A DNA stretch of 64,000 nucleotides from Stictocephala bisonia (lineage: Eukaryota; Arthropoda; Insecta; Hemiptera; Membracidae). This document shows positions 50,831-63,434 of this stretch, in pieces; within the stretch, counting starts at the first letter, position 1, and each line of letters opens with the position of its first letter. The notes beneath the pieces are model-generated. The model was not told the origin of the DNA. It searched no databases and worked only from the letters and a program-made list of their open reading frames with translations. The DNA is taken from contig JAQJVL010000084.1 in assembly GCA_035578905.1 (NCBI GenBank), positions 1,958,015-2,022,014 of the forward strand, in the 5' to 3' direction. The translations under genes and the position numbers were made by a program.

Positions 50831-51839
50831 GTCGTCGTTGTTTCCCTGTGTTTAAAGAGATGAATTGGTTAAACAATAATTTTAATTGCCGTACTTGCTT
50901 TCATGTTTGTGATTTAGCAACCATTAAAACGAGCTTTATAAAGTAAGTAAGAAGTTAGTTAACTACTCTAGCAAGTTACCTTTGGTTACTTATTATAAAC
51001 AATTGAATGGTTAAACTATGCGATACCTTATAAGTACTGATTAGTTAAGTTATTAATATGGTGATGGATTTCTGTATTAATCAAAATGAATATTTATAAA
51101 TATACTTATCTAGTTGCAATTTTTATTTACTGTATTACCCTTACGGCTTAACGATTCATTCTTATACAATATTTGATTAGCCATTATGAAAGAAAACTAA
51201 GAATAAAATAAGATTAATATTTCTATTTATAATAATAAAAATTACAAGAATTTAATGTGGAATTTGGAACGAATTGTATCTAACACAACAATCCAGTTAA
51301 AATATACCATCCCTTTAGTAATAATAATAAATTTAAGGCCATATTATTTAGTTATTGGTAAACAAAATTGCTCTTAGCTAATTCAATATACCATGTAAAT
51401 GACATTAAACTGTCAAACGGTTTTATATACTAATTGGTAATATGTTTTTGCGTTTAAAACAGACCAGCTTGTACAGCAAGCCTTGTGTTTTATTCATATC
51501 CAATATCTTACCACTACTTATTTAATGTATATTTCTAATAGACAAACAAAAGGCAGTTAAGTCTATTTTTGATGATTTTATTAGTATTTCATACATAGAT
51601 TTATATTTTAATGGTAGCGGTACTTTATCGAAGTAAGCTCTTTATTATACTAATATCGAGACTCTCTTATTGTATAAATGTAACAGTTTGCAATGTCTCA
51701 TAAGTAGTTTGGATTTTAAGTAACAAAAAATAAAAAGTAAGTTTGATTAAGATGTATTGCGAACATATTGTATCTGTTTCTTCAAGTAATGTAAAGATTA
51801 TTTAAATCATGGTGGAATAACATCATAATTTATAGGAGT
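50831..51839. other. No gene identified
   Basis: AT-rich flank of the satellite; nothing supported. Confidence 0.4.
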
Positions 51840-51956
51840 TGGAGTTGTTAGTCTTTGTGCAGACAGGTTAAGTACGAGCTCGTATAGCTTGTTGACCCAC
51901 AACGGCTAAAGCAAAGCACTGATTACAGACCGCTAAAACACGCGATAATGACTTTA
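51840..51956. repeat. Dispersed repeat family, copy 2
   Basis: Partner of 36112-36232, with GTTGTTAGTCTTTGTGCAG, TAGCTTGTTGACC and AGCACTGATTACAGACCGC. It is followed by a small stem-loop around ATGTACTTT...AAAGTACAT (about 51978-52006). Confidence 0.55.
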
Positions 51957-52433
51957 AGTTTTAGGATGGAACTAAAAATGTACTTTCTCGTAAATAAAGT
52001 ACATTTTTGTCCCCTTTGTTTACAGACTATACGTTTTGTTAAAATAACCGTAAATGATTTAGTCCAAGTACATTGCTTTTCTCTTTATATTAAAACAAAT
52101 CAATCTACACCAATTTATTTTCAACATTTCCGTTGAACACAATTAAAAATACATTTAAAAAATGCTAGTTTCCAGAATTAATTAAAGGAGTAAAGGATCG
52201 GAACTAGAGAGGTCCAGGTATGACCACGACATACTATAGCTACCAGATATCAACACTAATGTCATAACAGTTACTTATTCCTATAAACATTTGCATTTAA
52301 CTTACTAGGAATGCCATTAACATAATATTTAACTGTATAAAAGTTTTAGTTATTACTTGGTTATATGTGCTTTTAAAACTAATCAGTCAACATGTTTGAA
52401 CAAATTAAAGTCAAGATAAGCTGTTGTCTAACA

Positions 52434-53252
52434 GTGTAAATAAGACAAAAAACCTCCCAAATATACTTCAATAAAACTGCTTCATGACACAATTCCTATG
52501 TTTATCACTTTAAATAAGACAAAGAACCTCCCAAATATACTTCAATAAAACTGCTTCATAACACAATTCCTATGTTTATCACTTTAAATAAGACAAAGAA
52601 CCTCCCAAATACACTTCAATAAAACTGCTTCATAACACAATTCCTATGTTTATCACTTTAAATAAGACAAAGAACCTCCCAAATATACTTCAATAAAACT
52701 GCTTCATAACACAATTCCTATGTTTATCACTTTAAATAAGACAAAGAACCTCCCAAATATACTTCAATAAAACTGCTTCATAACACAATTCCTATGTTTA
52801 TCACTTTAAATAAGACAAAGAACCTCCCAAATATACTTCAATAAACTGCTTCATGACACAATTCCTATGTTTATCACTTTAAATAAGACAAAGAACCTCC
52901 CAAATATACTTCAATAAAACTGCTTCATAACACAATTCCTATGTTTATCACTTTAAATAAGACAAAGAACCTCCCAAATATACTTCAATAAAACTGCTTC
53001 ATGACACAATTCCTATGTTTATCACTTTAAATAAGACAAATAACCTCCCAAATATACTTCAATAAAACTGCTTCATGACACAATTCCTATGTTTATCACT
53101 TTAAATAAGACAAAGAACCTCCCAAATATACTTCAATAAAACTGCTTCATGACACAATTCCTATGTTTATCACTTTAAATAAGACAAAGAACCTCCCAAA
53201 TATACTTCAATAAAACTGCTTCATGACACAATTCCTATGTTTATCACTTTAA
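52434..53252. repeat. 74-bp tandem repeat, 11 units
   Basis: The unit includes TTTAAATAAGACAAAGAACC, TCCCAAATATACTTCAATA, AAACTGCTTCATGACAC and AATTCCTATGTTTATCAC. Units are nearly identical, with TTCATGAC/TTCATAAC variants alternating in blocks. Confidence 0.96.
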
Positions 53253-54589
53253 GGGCCAAATTATTTCCTATATAACACATGAAAGAAAATATAATTAACA
53301 CCAGACAATGTGGGATTACCACTTTGATAGCTAAAGTATATAAGATAGAATAGCAACATAAAACATTTTTCTTAGGCAAGATTAAGATATAATAAAATCA
53401 ATATAAATGTTAAGGATAGTACAGTCAATGAATTCATGTTGAAAGAAAAACATTTAAAATAACGCAAATTGCACATCTTCTTATTTTTACTTAATCTTAA
53501 TATTTTTAACGGTATTCACGTGGATTTACTACTAACTCTTATAACACCATTTGAAGCAAATTAAGATTTATCAATATACGTTTAAAATAATTTGTTACAA
53601 GAAATATTCAGACAAAGAAAAATTAAAAATTAAACATTTTGAGTGACCCCCTCCTAATACTCCATACACGTACAGAGGTAACCAATATCATGTAAGTTAA
53701 TATTTATCAGCATGATCAGTTCCAGAACCTCGACGGTTATGTCCAGAAGACATAAATATTGCTGTGAACGCTGTTTGGTCACTATAACTTCCAGATGTGG
53801 GATCAACCCCTCTCAATCTGGGGTTAGGGAGCTCTTAACGTAAATAAATAACACCTTAATCCAGCCCTACGCAACAAACAGGGTTAACCGGCCACTGACT
53901 AGCGTAACTTTAAACTACCACACAATTACATTTACTAAAAATTCAGTAAATCTCATGTCAATAAGTCAACTTTTGTATTAAATAATTTTGTATCATGATG
54001 TCATACGAGAAAGGTTTATTCAATAACCACAACTTTTGAATATAAATTGTAACATTGCTGACATTGTTGCTCGTAATACATGTATAATAATATTTACATT
54101 ATTATACATAAGTAGGTAGCAAATATTTATTAAAATGTGTAATTTATATTAAAATGCCAGAATATAAAAAATATTACAAACCCTGTTTAGAATACAAAAA
54201 CTAATACAAAGTATATTTCATAGTATGATCTGTTATAAATTGTCCTGAATTGATTAATAATAATACAGTAGCTTGATGAAATTTATTATTTATAACATTA
54301 TTATAATATTACCTAAAAAAAAAAAAAAAATTATATGTTTAGGATTGTTCTGTGTGTGTCGAGTGCTTATCACTGGGTGGGTTGTGTGGGTGTGCGAGCG
54401 CTTTTTTTTACTGGATGAATTTGATTTAATCATACCTATTTCATTTATAACTCTGACAGTTTTTATATAATTTATTATTCATTCATAACACGCCAATCGT
54501 GAAGACATGGGCGAATATGAGAGGCCAGTGAGTGTGATGAGTGTAGGTGAATTAATGTAGTCATTGTTACGTACTAAGGTCAACTGTTC
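53253..54589. other. No gene; one lone minisatellite-like unit
   Basis: CCATACACGTACAGAGG at about 53664 resembles a single 36-bp minisatellite unit. A 15-nt A run lies at about 54316. Nothing coding is supported. Confidence 0.45.
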
Positions 54590-54700
54590 CTCAGAAAGAG
54601 CTATTTATAATTAACCTAATAGCCAGGGCAACTAAGGGACCTACAGCTTTACCTGGAATACGAACCACGTAGTGATGGTCTGATTTTTCAACTAACTGAC
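54590..54700 (-). mobile_element. Possible SINE fragment
   Basis: The minus strand carries GTGGTTCGTATTCCAGGTA (54670-54652), a plausible B box, followed by GTAGGTCCCTTAGTTGCCC. The A box is not clear. Tentative. Confidence 0.25.
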
Positions 54701-57700
54701 AAGCTTGACACTCTGTTCTCTTCCTTATACAACATCTGAACTTTGTCTACCATCCAACTGGGACAACCCAGACTTCTATTATAATGTCCACATCGATGGA
54801 AACCTTTGAGCCAACGCCATCTCAGTATTAAGAGAACCGAGCACAAAACCGTTCGCCTACAATCTCCTCAACACTTCGTCTCCAAGTACCTGGGTTAGAA
54901 CCCTGCGCCACTAGTGCCGTATTATTATTAATAATTAATAAAAGTAATACATATAATCTTTGAAGTTCTCACTGAGGTATGCTAATGAAATGTCTGGTAT
55001 ATAAGTTTTTGTTTTCCCTTTAAACAGCTTTCAGCTTTAGTCTATGAGAGGCAAAACTGTTCTCCAATAGTGATATATAAATAAATAAACCAAGTCGAAA
55101 CCTTTAACAATATTTAAGTGTACTTGATATAGAAGAGCAAAATTTGAATGAGTCATCAAGTAATCGAAAATCATTTGTCATACTTTTATGGGATAAAATA
55201 ATTTACTTATCAACAAACACACTAATACTTAACAGTTTTCTTTTAAAATATAAGAACATTATAAAAAAAATAAAAAGAACATATATGATTTCAAATATAA
55301 GAAATTATTAAATATAAAATTATAGTAACTTTTTATTATATATTTTTAACTTAAATTCATTAATGGATTAAACTTTGAGTTAAAAGGAAACATCTTGTGA
55401 AAGTCACCTGAGCAAAGTTTCATATTCTCTTACAAATGAAAAACTCAGCCATGCAGGAGGAAAATAATACAGTCCAAGTGAAAGGACGTGTTACTAGAGT
55501 TTTTCTCCTTGTCAGCTAAACAGGAAAACGTATCTCCGTTGAAGGATAATTAAATACTCCAACATTATTTTACTGAAAAATAACTGGAAAACAAATATCT
55601 TGTTAGTGCCGTTTACTATTCGGATTATTTAGTTGTAATTACTGTACACTTAAAATGATAGAAATTTACTGTTATTTTTTACAAAAAAATATGCTAAGAT
55701 ATCGTAATAATTCCCTTCAAAAATAGTAACCGTCGTTTAACTGTTATTTGTGGAAAAATCTGTAATATTTTTAGGAAAATAGGCATATAGAAGTGTTGTT
55801 GGACACTATATGCTAGTATATACTGCACATTTCAACATAAACCATATTTAGCACTTACTAAAATATATATGCATATATGTAAATAATTTTTCTTAGTATC
55901 TTTATAATCAATAGTTAATACATATAAGTTACAATTTTATTGACTAAGGGTTACTCTTCAAAATGTTATCGCTTAACTATTGTGAAATTCATTATTTTTA
56001 TATAAGTGGAAAAATAATAAAATGTAATTTTTAAAACATTTTCAAACTACACGTCACTTGAAAAAAGTGACATTCTATCTGCGCATTGAAGAATACTCAG
56101 TTTATTTTATTCTCCTTAATATTATATATTTCCACCACGTCCATCTTTCAATTATGACTAAAAATAATTTGTATCATAAATTATTATGAATAGTTATTTC
56201 ATTTATCTTCATATATAATGCTTTGATTATGTTGAAATTCTAGTTTCAAGTAAGTAACACAACAACAAAAAATATCAGATAACTTAGATTTTACTCATGC
56301 AGTTATATCCAACAATAATTTTGTTGACTGCATGGATATTATCGAAAGCTATAATTCATAAGTTAAATTTTTATTTAGCATTTTTATTCAATTTTCTGTG
56401 TGTTTTTTATTATTTTTTTTAATATTTACTGGATTTTGTAGAAAAGTTTATAATTGGCCCTCAATCATTCTTGATAATATTCCCATGAAATTCAAAGATA
56501 TTGTGTTGAATCCTTAAGGACAGTTATTTAATTCTTACCACAAGTTACTATATTAACGTCATGTGGAAGTTAGTTCAGAATTCAGTTAGACTACATGAGA
56601 GGTTAGGGGATTTATATGGAGTGCAGACAGTTCTGGTTTCGACGGTTGGGATAAGCGAAATGTAATGCGTCTAAACGCATACACAAAAGCAAATCGGGAC
56701 GTAAAACTCAATATCATATATTTTATGCTAAAAATTTACTTAACTTAACGTTTACTATCTATAATATAAAATTACTTTGCCATCATTAAGGCGAATTCAA
56801 ATAATTTGTCGCAAACTTCTAATAAAATATTATCAAACCTATTGTGTATTAAGTAATCTTAATAGCTTTAGTGTATAATGATATGCAGATTTAAGTATAT
56901 AAAATGACCCTGAATGTATTTATAAGAGAAGTCGGCACTAAATATATCCCAAAACATAAATAAAATCACCCCATTAGTTCCTGACAAAGCTTGACAGCAG
57001 GACATCAAGGATGTCTTTCTTTAACAAGCAGTTGTTTGTTTACATATCAATACTGTTAACAACGAATTCAATAAATCGTGACATATTTCTGTATATAGTT
57101 TTGTTAAAAATTACCCTTCGAAACACATTCTTAATTATTTTTGTCATAGTATCTCAACTCTAACAATAGAACAACAACTGAAGTACCGATTCCTTTTTAA
57201 AATCGATGGATACTGAATGACAATAGTAACGTGGTAATATTTCTATTTTTAGCGTAATATTTATCCATTTACATATTACTCACGCACACGGTTCCTTCCA
57301 TCAATCTAATTATCCATAGCTCGTCATGTTTGCCTACTGTAAACATAACTTTAATTACTATTTTTTCATATAATATAAAGCTTGATGTAGTAACTGACTG
57401 AATTAAAAAGTGACTGATACTAAATCTTTAGTGTCCACATCAGTTCCCGGCGTCCTACCCCCATAACAAGCATACTTAATGCAATCGAAGTTATCTGACA
57501 CCTCCATACGATGTGGTCTCCAAGATATTGCTAATGTATACTAATAGAAAACTTGCAAAAACTAGGGTTTTTTTAATGTAATCGAAGAGGATTATGTGTC
57601 AATTTTAAAACTTGAGATGAGAATAAGCATAAATAATGCCCGCCATTTATTTTAATTTCTGCTTAGAAAATCAGTAATTTGGGGTATTGGATGCCTTAAA

Positions 57701-58199
57701 ACAATAATTTGAAAAAAAATTTAAATTAGTTAATATCGGCTTTATTCACTGAATTGGGGGATAAAATTAAAGTTATTTTATCCTAAATCCAAAAATAGCA
57801 ACATATTTTGAAAAAAGGACAAAATAAGATGGTCACTGCTCTAAACACAAAAAATGTCTCCATAAATCAAAAAGATAAAACTAAAATAAAACGTCCATAT
57901 GGGGTATAAAACTACAAGTATTTATCTTTGAATACAAATGTTCCACAAGATTTTGAACAAAAAGCGTTTAAGGGCTCTTCCTCCCACCCAAAAATAAAAA
58001 AATGGCCCATTACCACAAAGTGTGGAAAGTTAAATAAACACACCCAAGTGAGGGATCGACTTGAAGGTATTGTTCTCTTTCTTCCTAATATAATATTATA
58101 TTTTGGAAAGCACCACGTTTATGGGCTTCACTACTTAAACAACAAAATTAGTGACAAAAAAATTTTAAAAAAGGCAAACGTGTAGAAAAATTGCAGTTC
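54701..58199. other. AT-rich, no gene identified
   Basis: Includes an 85-codon frame (57928-58185) of Lys/Asn-rich composition with no recognisable motif; probably chance. Confidence 0.45.
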
Positions 58200-58380
58200 C
58201 CTGGCAAGGCCGTAAGCCAAGTTAACCATGAGGCCGAAGGTCGAAATCCACAAATGGGGTTGTAGCAGAGCAGCAGAAATCCATAAAGGGGCTGCAAACG
58301 AAACCGTAGACCAAACTTTCCCTGACGTGTTTAGTGAGTTACGATGTTTGCATGCGAAGCGTGCAGAGGTGCTCTATAGC
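58200..58380 (+). mobile_element. Helitron-like 3' end, diverged
   Basis: GAGGCCGAAGGTCGA (about 58230) parallels GAGGCCGAAGGCCGA in the 60-62 kb Helitrons. GCATGCGAAGCGTGC (58350-58364) forms the same terminal hairpin, followed by AGAGGTGCTCTATAG. The terminal CTRR is altered and a GC-rich insertion separates the two motifs. Confidence 0.5.
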
Positions 58381-58734
58381 CTTTTTAATTATACTCGTAT
58401 CAGCTTGATGGAGCCTCCAGCCACCGGCACACGTGCGGCCTTCGCGTGTATTATGTTATATATACAGTATTAGAGGCACGAATCGTATGTGTACGCAATT
58501 TAACACTGAACTGAAGAGGGAAAGAAAACACATTTTTAAACTGGGACGGAAAAGAAAACAAAATAGAAAAAAATTTATTCATTTTTTATAAGTCTTTGTA
58601 CATATGTATAAAAAATCGAGACCTATAATATAAAAAAATAAATAAATGTAATAAGGCTTTTAGTGTGAAGAGATACGCAATCAAGAAAAAAATTCCCTCA
58701 CCAACTTATAAGAGCTTATTTTTATTTTGTAGGC

Positions 58735-58868
58735 ACGTTGTACCTGTGGCCTAACTTGCGAACCATGGGAGAGACGTAGAGGTAAATAACGTTATGGCCC
58801 CAACGGGAATCACACGCGGAACAGCTGCGTGACAAGCCTACCATAGAGCCTGTCAGCTACGGCCAACA
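58735..58868 (-). mobile_element. tRNA-like SINE
   Basis: The minus strand reads GTTGGCCGTAGCTGACAGGC (A-box-like TAGCTGACAGG), then about 40 nt later GTGTGATTCCC (B-box-like), then GTTGGGGCC. The length and order match a tRNA-derived head; the fold is incomplete. Confidence 0.45.
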
Positions 58869-59142
58869 CAATATAAACGTTCAACTAATAAGTGAGAAAG
58901 GACTCGCAGTAAAATTGTGGAGGAATAAAAAATGTTTGGAATAAAACATTGAGAACATATATTGAACTCTATTCTTTTACATCATATGTTTGCTTGGCAA
59001 CCTTTTTAATCAGCTGTTCTTGATAATAGTACAAAGGTTTCCATGTGTACCTATTCCTATTGTTAGTTGTAGTTGTGATTAATCGTTTGCATTGTTATTT
59101 TGTGAAATAAGTCCTAGCTGTAACTAACAAGTTATAACACAA

Positions 59143-59182
59143 AATGATACGTATAATATATATATATATTATACGTATCATT
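59143..59182. repeat. Perfect 40-bp palindrome
   Basis: AATGATACGTATAATA and its exact complement flank a TA core. Adjacent TA-rich sequence continues on the right. It could extrude as a cruciform. Confidence 0.9.
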
Positions 59183-59357
59183 ATATATATATTAACTGCT
59201 ATAGTCTTTATAAATATATGCCACTGTTATATCTGTAACGTAAACATCATCTTATAATTAATGTTACATTAATAAGCATTTATTATACACAAATGCTTTC
59301 GAGTATATGTTTATAAGACAGCATAAGATAATTTTAAAGAAGCAGAACAACCACCGT

Positions 59358-59515
59358 TTTTTCTGTTCTTGAACAAATACCATCCTTACAATTTAATTAG
59401 AAACCCTCAGTAACCTAGTCCTTTGTCACACATCCTTTTGACAACCAGACACCAAGTATTTATCTGAGGCTCTCTATGGTCAACAACTCAGATTTCCCTC
59501 ATTCTATAGTATATC
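59358..59515. repeat. Solitary diverged unit of the 128-bp satellite
   Basis: GAACAAATACC, ACAATTTAATTAGAAACCC, TAGTCCTTTGTCACACATCC and TATGGTCAACAAC occur in the order of the 128-bp unit, 8.5 kb away from the array. It also shares CTCAGTAACCT and CCTTTGT with the 150-bp satellite. Confidence 0.75.
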
Positions 59516-60388
59516 TCCTGTTAAATTTTTTTCTTTTTTTGTTTGAGAGGTTTTTTATTCTATAATATTTATAAAATGTTTATTTATAATAATGTTATTT
59601 TAAATACGATTTGCCCATATTTAAAATGGTTGTAGTTGATATTGAACAAATGTTATGACTTAATGATTAAAAACGATTGATAACTTAATAAAGTTATTCA
59701 AACATTTTGTATGGATACAAAGAAACAAATAATAAAAAAATGCCGAATTCTTAAATGATTATTTAACAATTTATTTTAATTTACTATTCAATTCGATTGA
59801 TAAACTAATGGAAATTCAATTTCAAGCCCTATGGCAATACCGATTTGAAAATGTTGTATAATAGTTTAATTAATCAGCCAGTAGAATAAACAAACAAATC
59901 ACAAAGTTCTGAAGTAAATACCATGTCAAACCTACTAAACCACATGTACGGTAACTAGAAAAGGTTTGTTGTGAAAAGGTACGTGTGTTGAGCCAAAACT
60001 CACTGTTGTGCTCGCGTGTTTCAAGTGGAAGGAACCTGTGCTTTTTCACAAAGGGAAATACACCTCTAAATATTGTTTATATGTCTGTTCGTTTTTATAA
60101 ACACGATAATATTAAAAACTGTTAAAAAAACCTAGAGTTAACTTATTTCATTCATGTTTTGTATCACTGTGTGCAATAAGCACAATACAAAACAACGTAC
60201 ATTGTAAACCCCGTGCGAAGGACGGGAACTGTGCTAGTGTACTATATAGTAAAATACGTTATAAGTTATATAACTATAAAATTGCATTTATTTACTAAAC
60301 ATCTTGTTATAGCACAGATCAGCTACGATAGTAAACCCCCTCTATCATCTCTCCCCTACCACAGAGGTAAATTACTAATATGCTATTT
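59516..60388. other. No gene identified
   Basis: AT-rich; nothing supported. Confidence 0.4.
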
Positions 60389-60926
60389 ATTATATATATA
60401 AAAGGCAAAGCCCTCACTCACTCACTCATCACTAATTCTCCAACTTCCCATGTAGGTAGAGAGCTGAAATTTTGTACACTGTTTCTTTAGAACTTAAATA
60501 GGACAACTAAAGTATTTTCGTCTTGATAAAGTACTCCTAAGGGGTATAAAGCACCCTTAAAAGATTGGTCCATAAGGATAACATTGGGTTGATTTTAGTA
60601 AATTAATAACAGCTGTTTTGTAAATAAATAAACATGTCTATTTTGAATGTTTGACATTATACTATTTAATATTTTACTATGAGTTTAATCTTCAGCTGTT
60701 AAACAAAAATAAATGAAATGAACACTCTTGAAATAGGCTAAATAGGTGGCAAAGCAATTAGTGTGAGTGAGATACTGTAACTAAATTTAATATTGTGATT
60801 TTATGTTATATAGTTAATCTCCTATTTTTTGTATTGAATAGTTACATGCCGAGGCCGAAGGCCGAGGTGTATCAATTGCAACGAGCATCGAGGTTGGCAT
60901 GCGAAGCGTGTAGGGGTGTCCTCTTG
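60389..60926 (+). mobile_element. Non-autonomous Helitron, copy with decayed termini
   Basis: Closely similar to 61614-62184 over its length, but the 5' TC is lost (TTATTATATATATAAAAGGC) and the 3' CTAG reads CTTG. Hairpin GCATGCGAAGCGTG remains. Relative to the other copy it lacks about 32 bp after GACATTATACT. No Rep/helicase coding sequence. Confidence 0.8.
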
Positions 60927-61110
60927 GCAGCTGTGTTTGAACAAATGTCAGGGATAGAGGTAAACATTGACTAAAGAAAATATAAATACTGTAAATTACA
61001 ATAATTATTTACTGAGCAAAAGCTTGGTTCACCTGGTACTTGGGTGCAATCATTGCCATGATTCATTTGAATAAATAAAACATGTGTAAACCAAACACAG
61101 CAAAACTAAA

Positions 61111-61350
61111 ATGGAAATACAACAAACTATGTTGTTCTTATTCATTTTAAATATTTTGGTCGTAGAAAACGTTTTAATTTTCTTCCATAAATCTAAACTG
61201 AGCTTTTTGTTAATTTTTTATTTTGTATTTCTTTTATCTCTGACGCATGACCTTAGTAAAAGAATAGGAAGAGACAAGTTGACCTTCACGCCGGTGGGCA
61301 AGATGCTCGATGCAGAGGCTGACGGATCTCTGATTAGAAAACGCACCTAA
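61111..61350 (+). other. 79-codon open frame of unknown status
   Basis: The hydrophobic first half (LFLFILNILVVENVLIFF) could be a membrane segment or simply AT-rich bias. The second half (61258-61350) is GC-richer and reads LTFTPVGKMLDAEADGSL then IRKRT. No homologue recognised. It lies between two Helitron copies with no visible promoter or splice context. Confidence 0.2.
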
Positions 61351-61613
61351 CTGAAGCTTCAGCCGTTTCTGTAGGAACAAAAAATTTATCGGGAAATCAC
61401 ACTTGGGATTATTTTTGTATTTATTATGATTTTATCGTTTTTAAAGCAATAAAACACCCATGTAGTAATTTTTTTTATTTATTAAAAATTCTTAGTGACG
61501 ATTAGGGTATTTGAGTTACAGTTAGTGATTAGTTACAGTTTGTAGTGTTATTCAAACCTAGGTGTTCTTCTTTCTTCAAAATGTCAGTTAGTATAGTAAT
61601 ACATTAATAATAA

Positions 61614-62184
61614 TCTATATATATATAAAAGGCAAAGCCCTCACTGATTGACTCACTCATCACTAATTCTCCAACTTCCCATGTAGGTAGAGAGCTGAAA
61701 TTTTGTACACTGTTTCTTTAGACCTTAAATAGGACAACTAAAGTATTTTCATCTTGATAAAGTACTCCTAAGGGGTAGAAACCACCCTTAAAAGATTTCT
61801 CCATAAGGATAACATTGAGTTGATTTTAGTAAATTAATAACAGCTGGTTTGTAAATAAATAAACATGTCTATTTTGAATGTTTGACATTATACTCAGTTA
61901 CTCAAATACTATTGATGCATTTTTAATATTTTACTATGAGTTTAATCTTCAGCTGTTAAATAAAAATAAATGTAATGAACATGGTTGAAATGGGCTAAAT
62001 AGGTGGTAAAGCAATTAGTGTGAGTGAGATACTGTAACTAAATTTAATATTGTGATTTTACGTTATATAGTTAATCTCCTATTTTTTGCATTGAATAGTT
62101 TACATGCCGAGGCCGAAGGCCGAGGTGTATCGATTGCAGCGAGCATCGGGGTTGGCATGCGAAGCATGCAGGGGTGTCCCCTAG
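61614..62184 (+). mobile_element. Non-autonomous Helitron, 571 bp, both ends intact
   Basis: Starts TCTATATATATATAAAAGGC at 61614 after an A. It ends with hairpin GCATGC-GAA-GCATGC (62156-62170), the spacer AGGGGTGTCC and terminal CTAG (62181-62184) followed by T. TC...CTAG ends, a subterminal 3' hairpin, insertion between A and T and no target duplication are the diagnostic Helitron features. It has no coding capacity and depends on an autonomous partner not present here. Confidence 0.88.
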
Positions 62185-62249
62185 TTTATTATATTTTGCT
62201 ACTCATGTGGCATTTTTAACATATAAATTAAAAGTTGTTGAGGGACATT

Positions 62250-62350
62250 GGTCCAAACCCCTTATAGAAAACTATAAGGGGACCTATTGGGATTTGAACC
62301 CCTCACTATCTGCATTGGAAGCAGAAGTGCTAAGGACTAGGATAGCAAAA
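62250..62350 (-). mobile_element. tRNA-derived SINE, second copy
   Basis: The minus strand contains CCTTAGCACTTCTGC, CCAATGCAG and B box GGGGTTCAAATCCC (about 62300-62287), then AATAGGTCCCC. It aligns with the SINE at 2.56-2.69 kb. An internal pair CCCCTTATAG/CTATAAGGGG (62258-62281) forms a hairpin downstream. Confidence 0.6.
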
Positions 62351-62404
62351 GTCACACAAACCATTAGCTTAATACAATATTCCATAATGTATAACATAGT
62401 GGGG

Positions 62405-63434
62405 AAAGTGTATTTAGTGAAAACACAGCTACCCTACATCACCCTCCCTGCCATAAATCCCCTGCTATGGTGGTAAGTTACTTTTATTGTTGTTCAAAGA
62501 TATCTTATTAAATCTATAATATGTTAAAGAGCGTTAAGCAACTGGAGTAGACTGTTATCACTGTAACACAGCTATCATAAATCACCCCCTGACACATCTC
62601 CCCTATGACTACCTTACCAGTAAGTTACTGTTGAAACTGTTTACTGCTAGCACATTCCTTATGTAATATGGTAGAGACAATTAAGGTTACTGCTCTCACC
62701 ACAACACAGCACCAATAAATAACCCTCTCTGCTACATCTCTCCTGTCTTAGCAGTTAGCTACTTTTAAACTGTGTACTAAACTAACTATTAGCTCGTTAC
62801 ATAAAGAATATGGAAGATAGCATTAACAAGATGGGGCATAACTAGACATTGCTTCCATAACTAACTCTCTCTGCTATAGGAGTTAGCTACTTTTAAACTG
62901 TGTACTAAACTTACTATTAGCTCTTTACATAAAGAATATGGAAGATAGCATTAACAAGATGGGGCATAACTAGACATTGCTTCCATAACTAACTCTCTCT
63001 GCTATAGCAGTTAGCTACTTTTAAACTGTGTACTAAACTAACTATTAGCTCGTTACATAAAGAATATGGAAGATAGCATTAACAAAATGGGGCATAACTA
63101 GACATTGCTTCCATAACTAACTCTCTCTGCTATAGCAGTTAGCTACTTTTAAACTGTGTACTAAACTAACTATTAGCTCGTTACATAAAGAATATGGAAG
63201 ATAGCATTAACAAAATGGGGCATAACTAGACATTGCTTCCATAACTAACTCTCTCTGCTATAGTAGTTAGGTACTTTTAAACTGTGTACTAAACTAACTA
63301 CTAGCTCGTTACATAAAGAATATGGAAGAGAGCATTAACAAGATGGGGCATAACTAGACATTGCTTCCGTAACTAACTCTCTCTACTATAGCAGTTAGCT
63401 ACTTTTAAACTGTGTACTATACTAACTATTAGCT
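62405..63434. repeat. Second, unrelated 128-bp tandem family, about 8 units
   Basis: The unit contains AGTTAGCTACTTTTAAACTG, TGTACTAAACTAACTATTAG, TAAAGAATATGGAAGATAGC and GGGGCATAACTAGACATTGC. From 62.87 kb the units are nearly identical with a 128-bp step; the first units (62.40-62.87 kb) are heavily diverged. Confidence 0.9.

Noticed and set aside
57928..58473. Two adjacent 81-85 codon frames as a small gene
   Set aside because: No motifs. The second overlaps Helitron-like 3' sequence, and the first is Lys/Asn-rich as expected from AT bias.
62250..62350. Functional tRNA gene
   Set aside because: B box and an anticodon-like loop are present, but acceptor and D stems do not close and a related degenerate copy exists at 2.6 kb.
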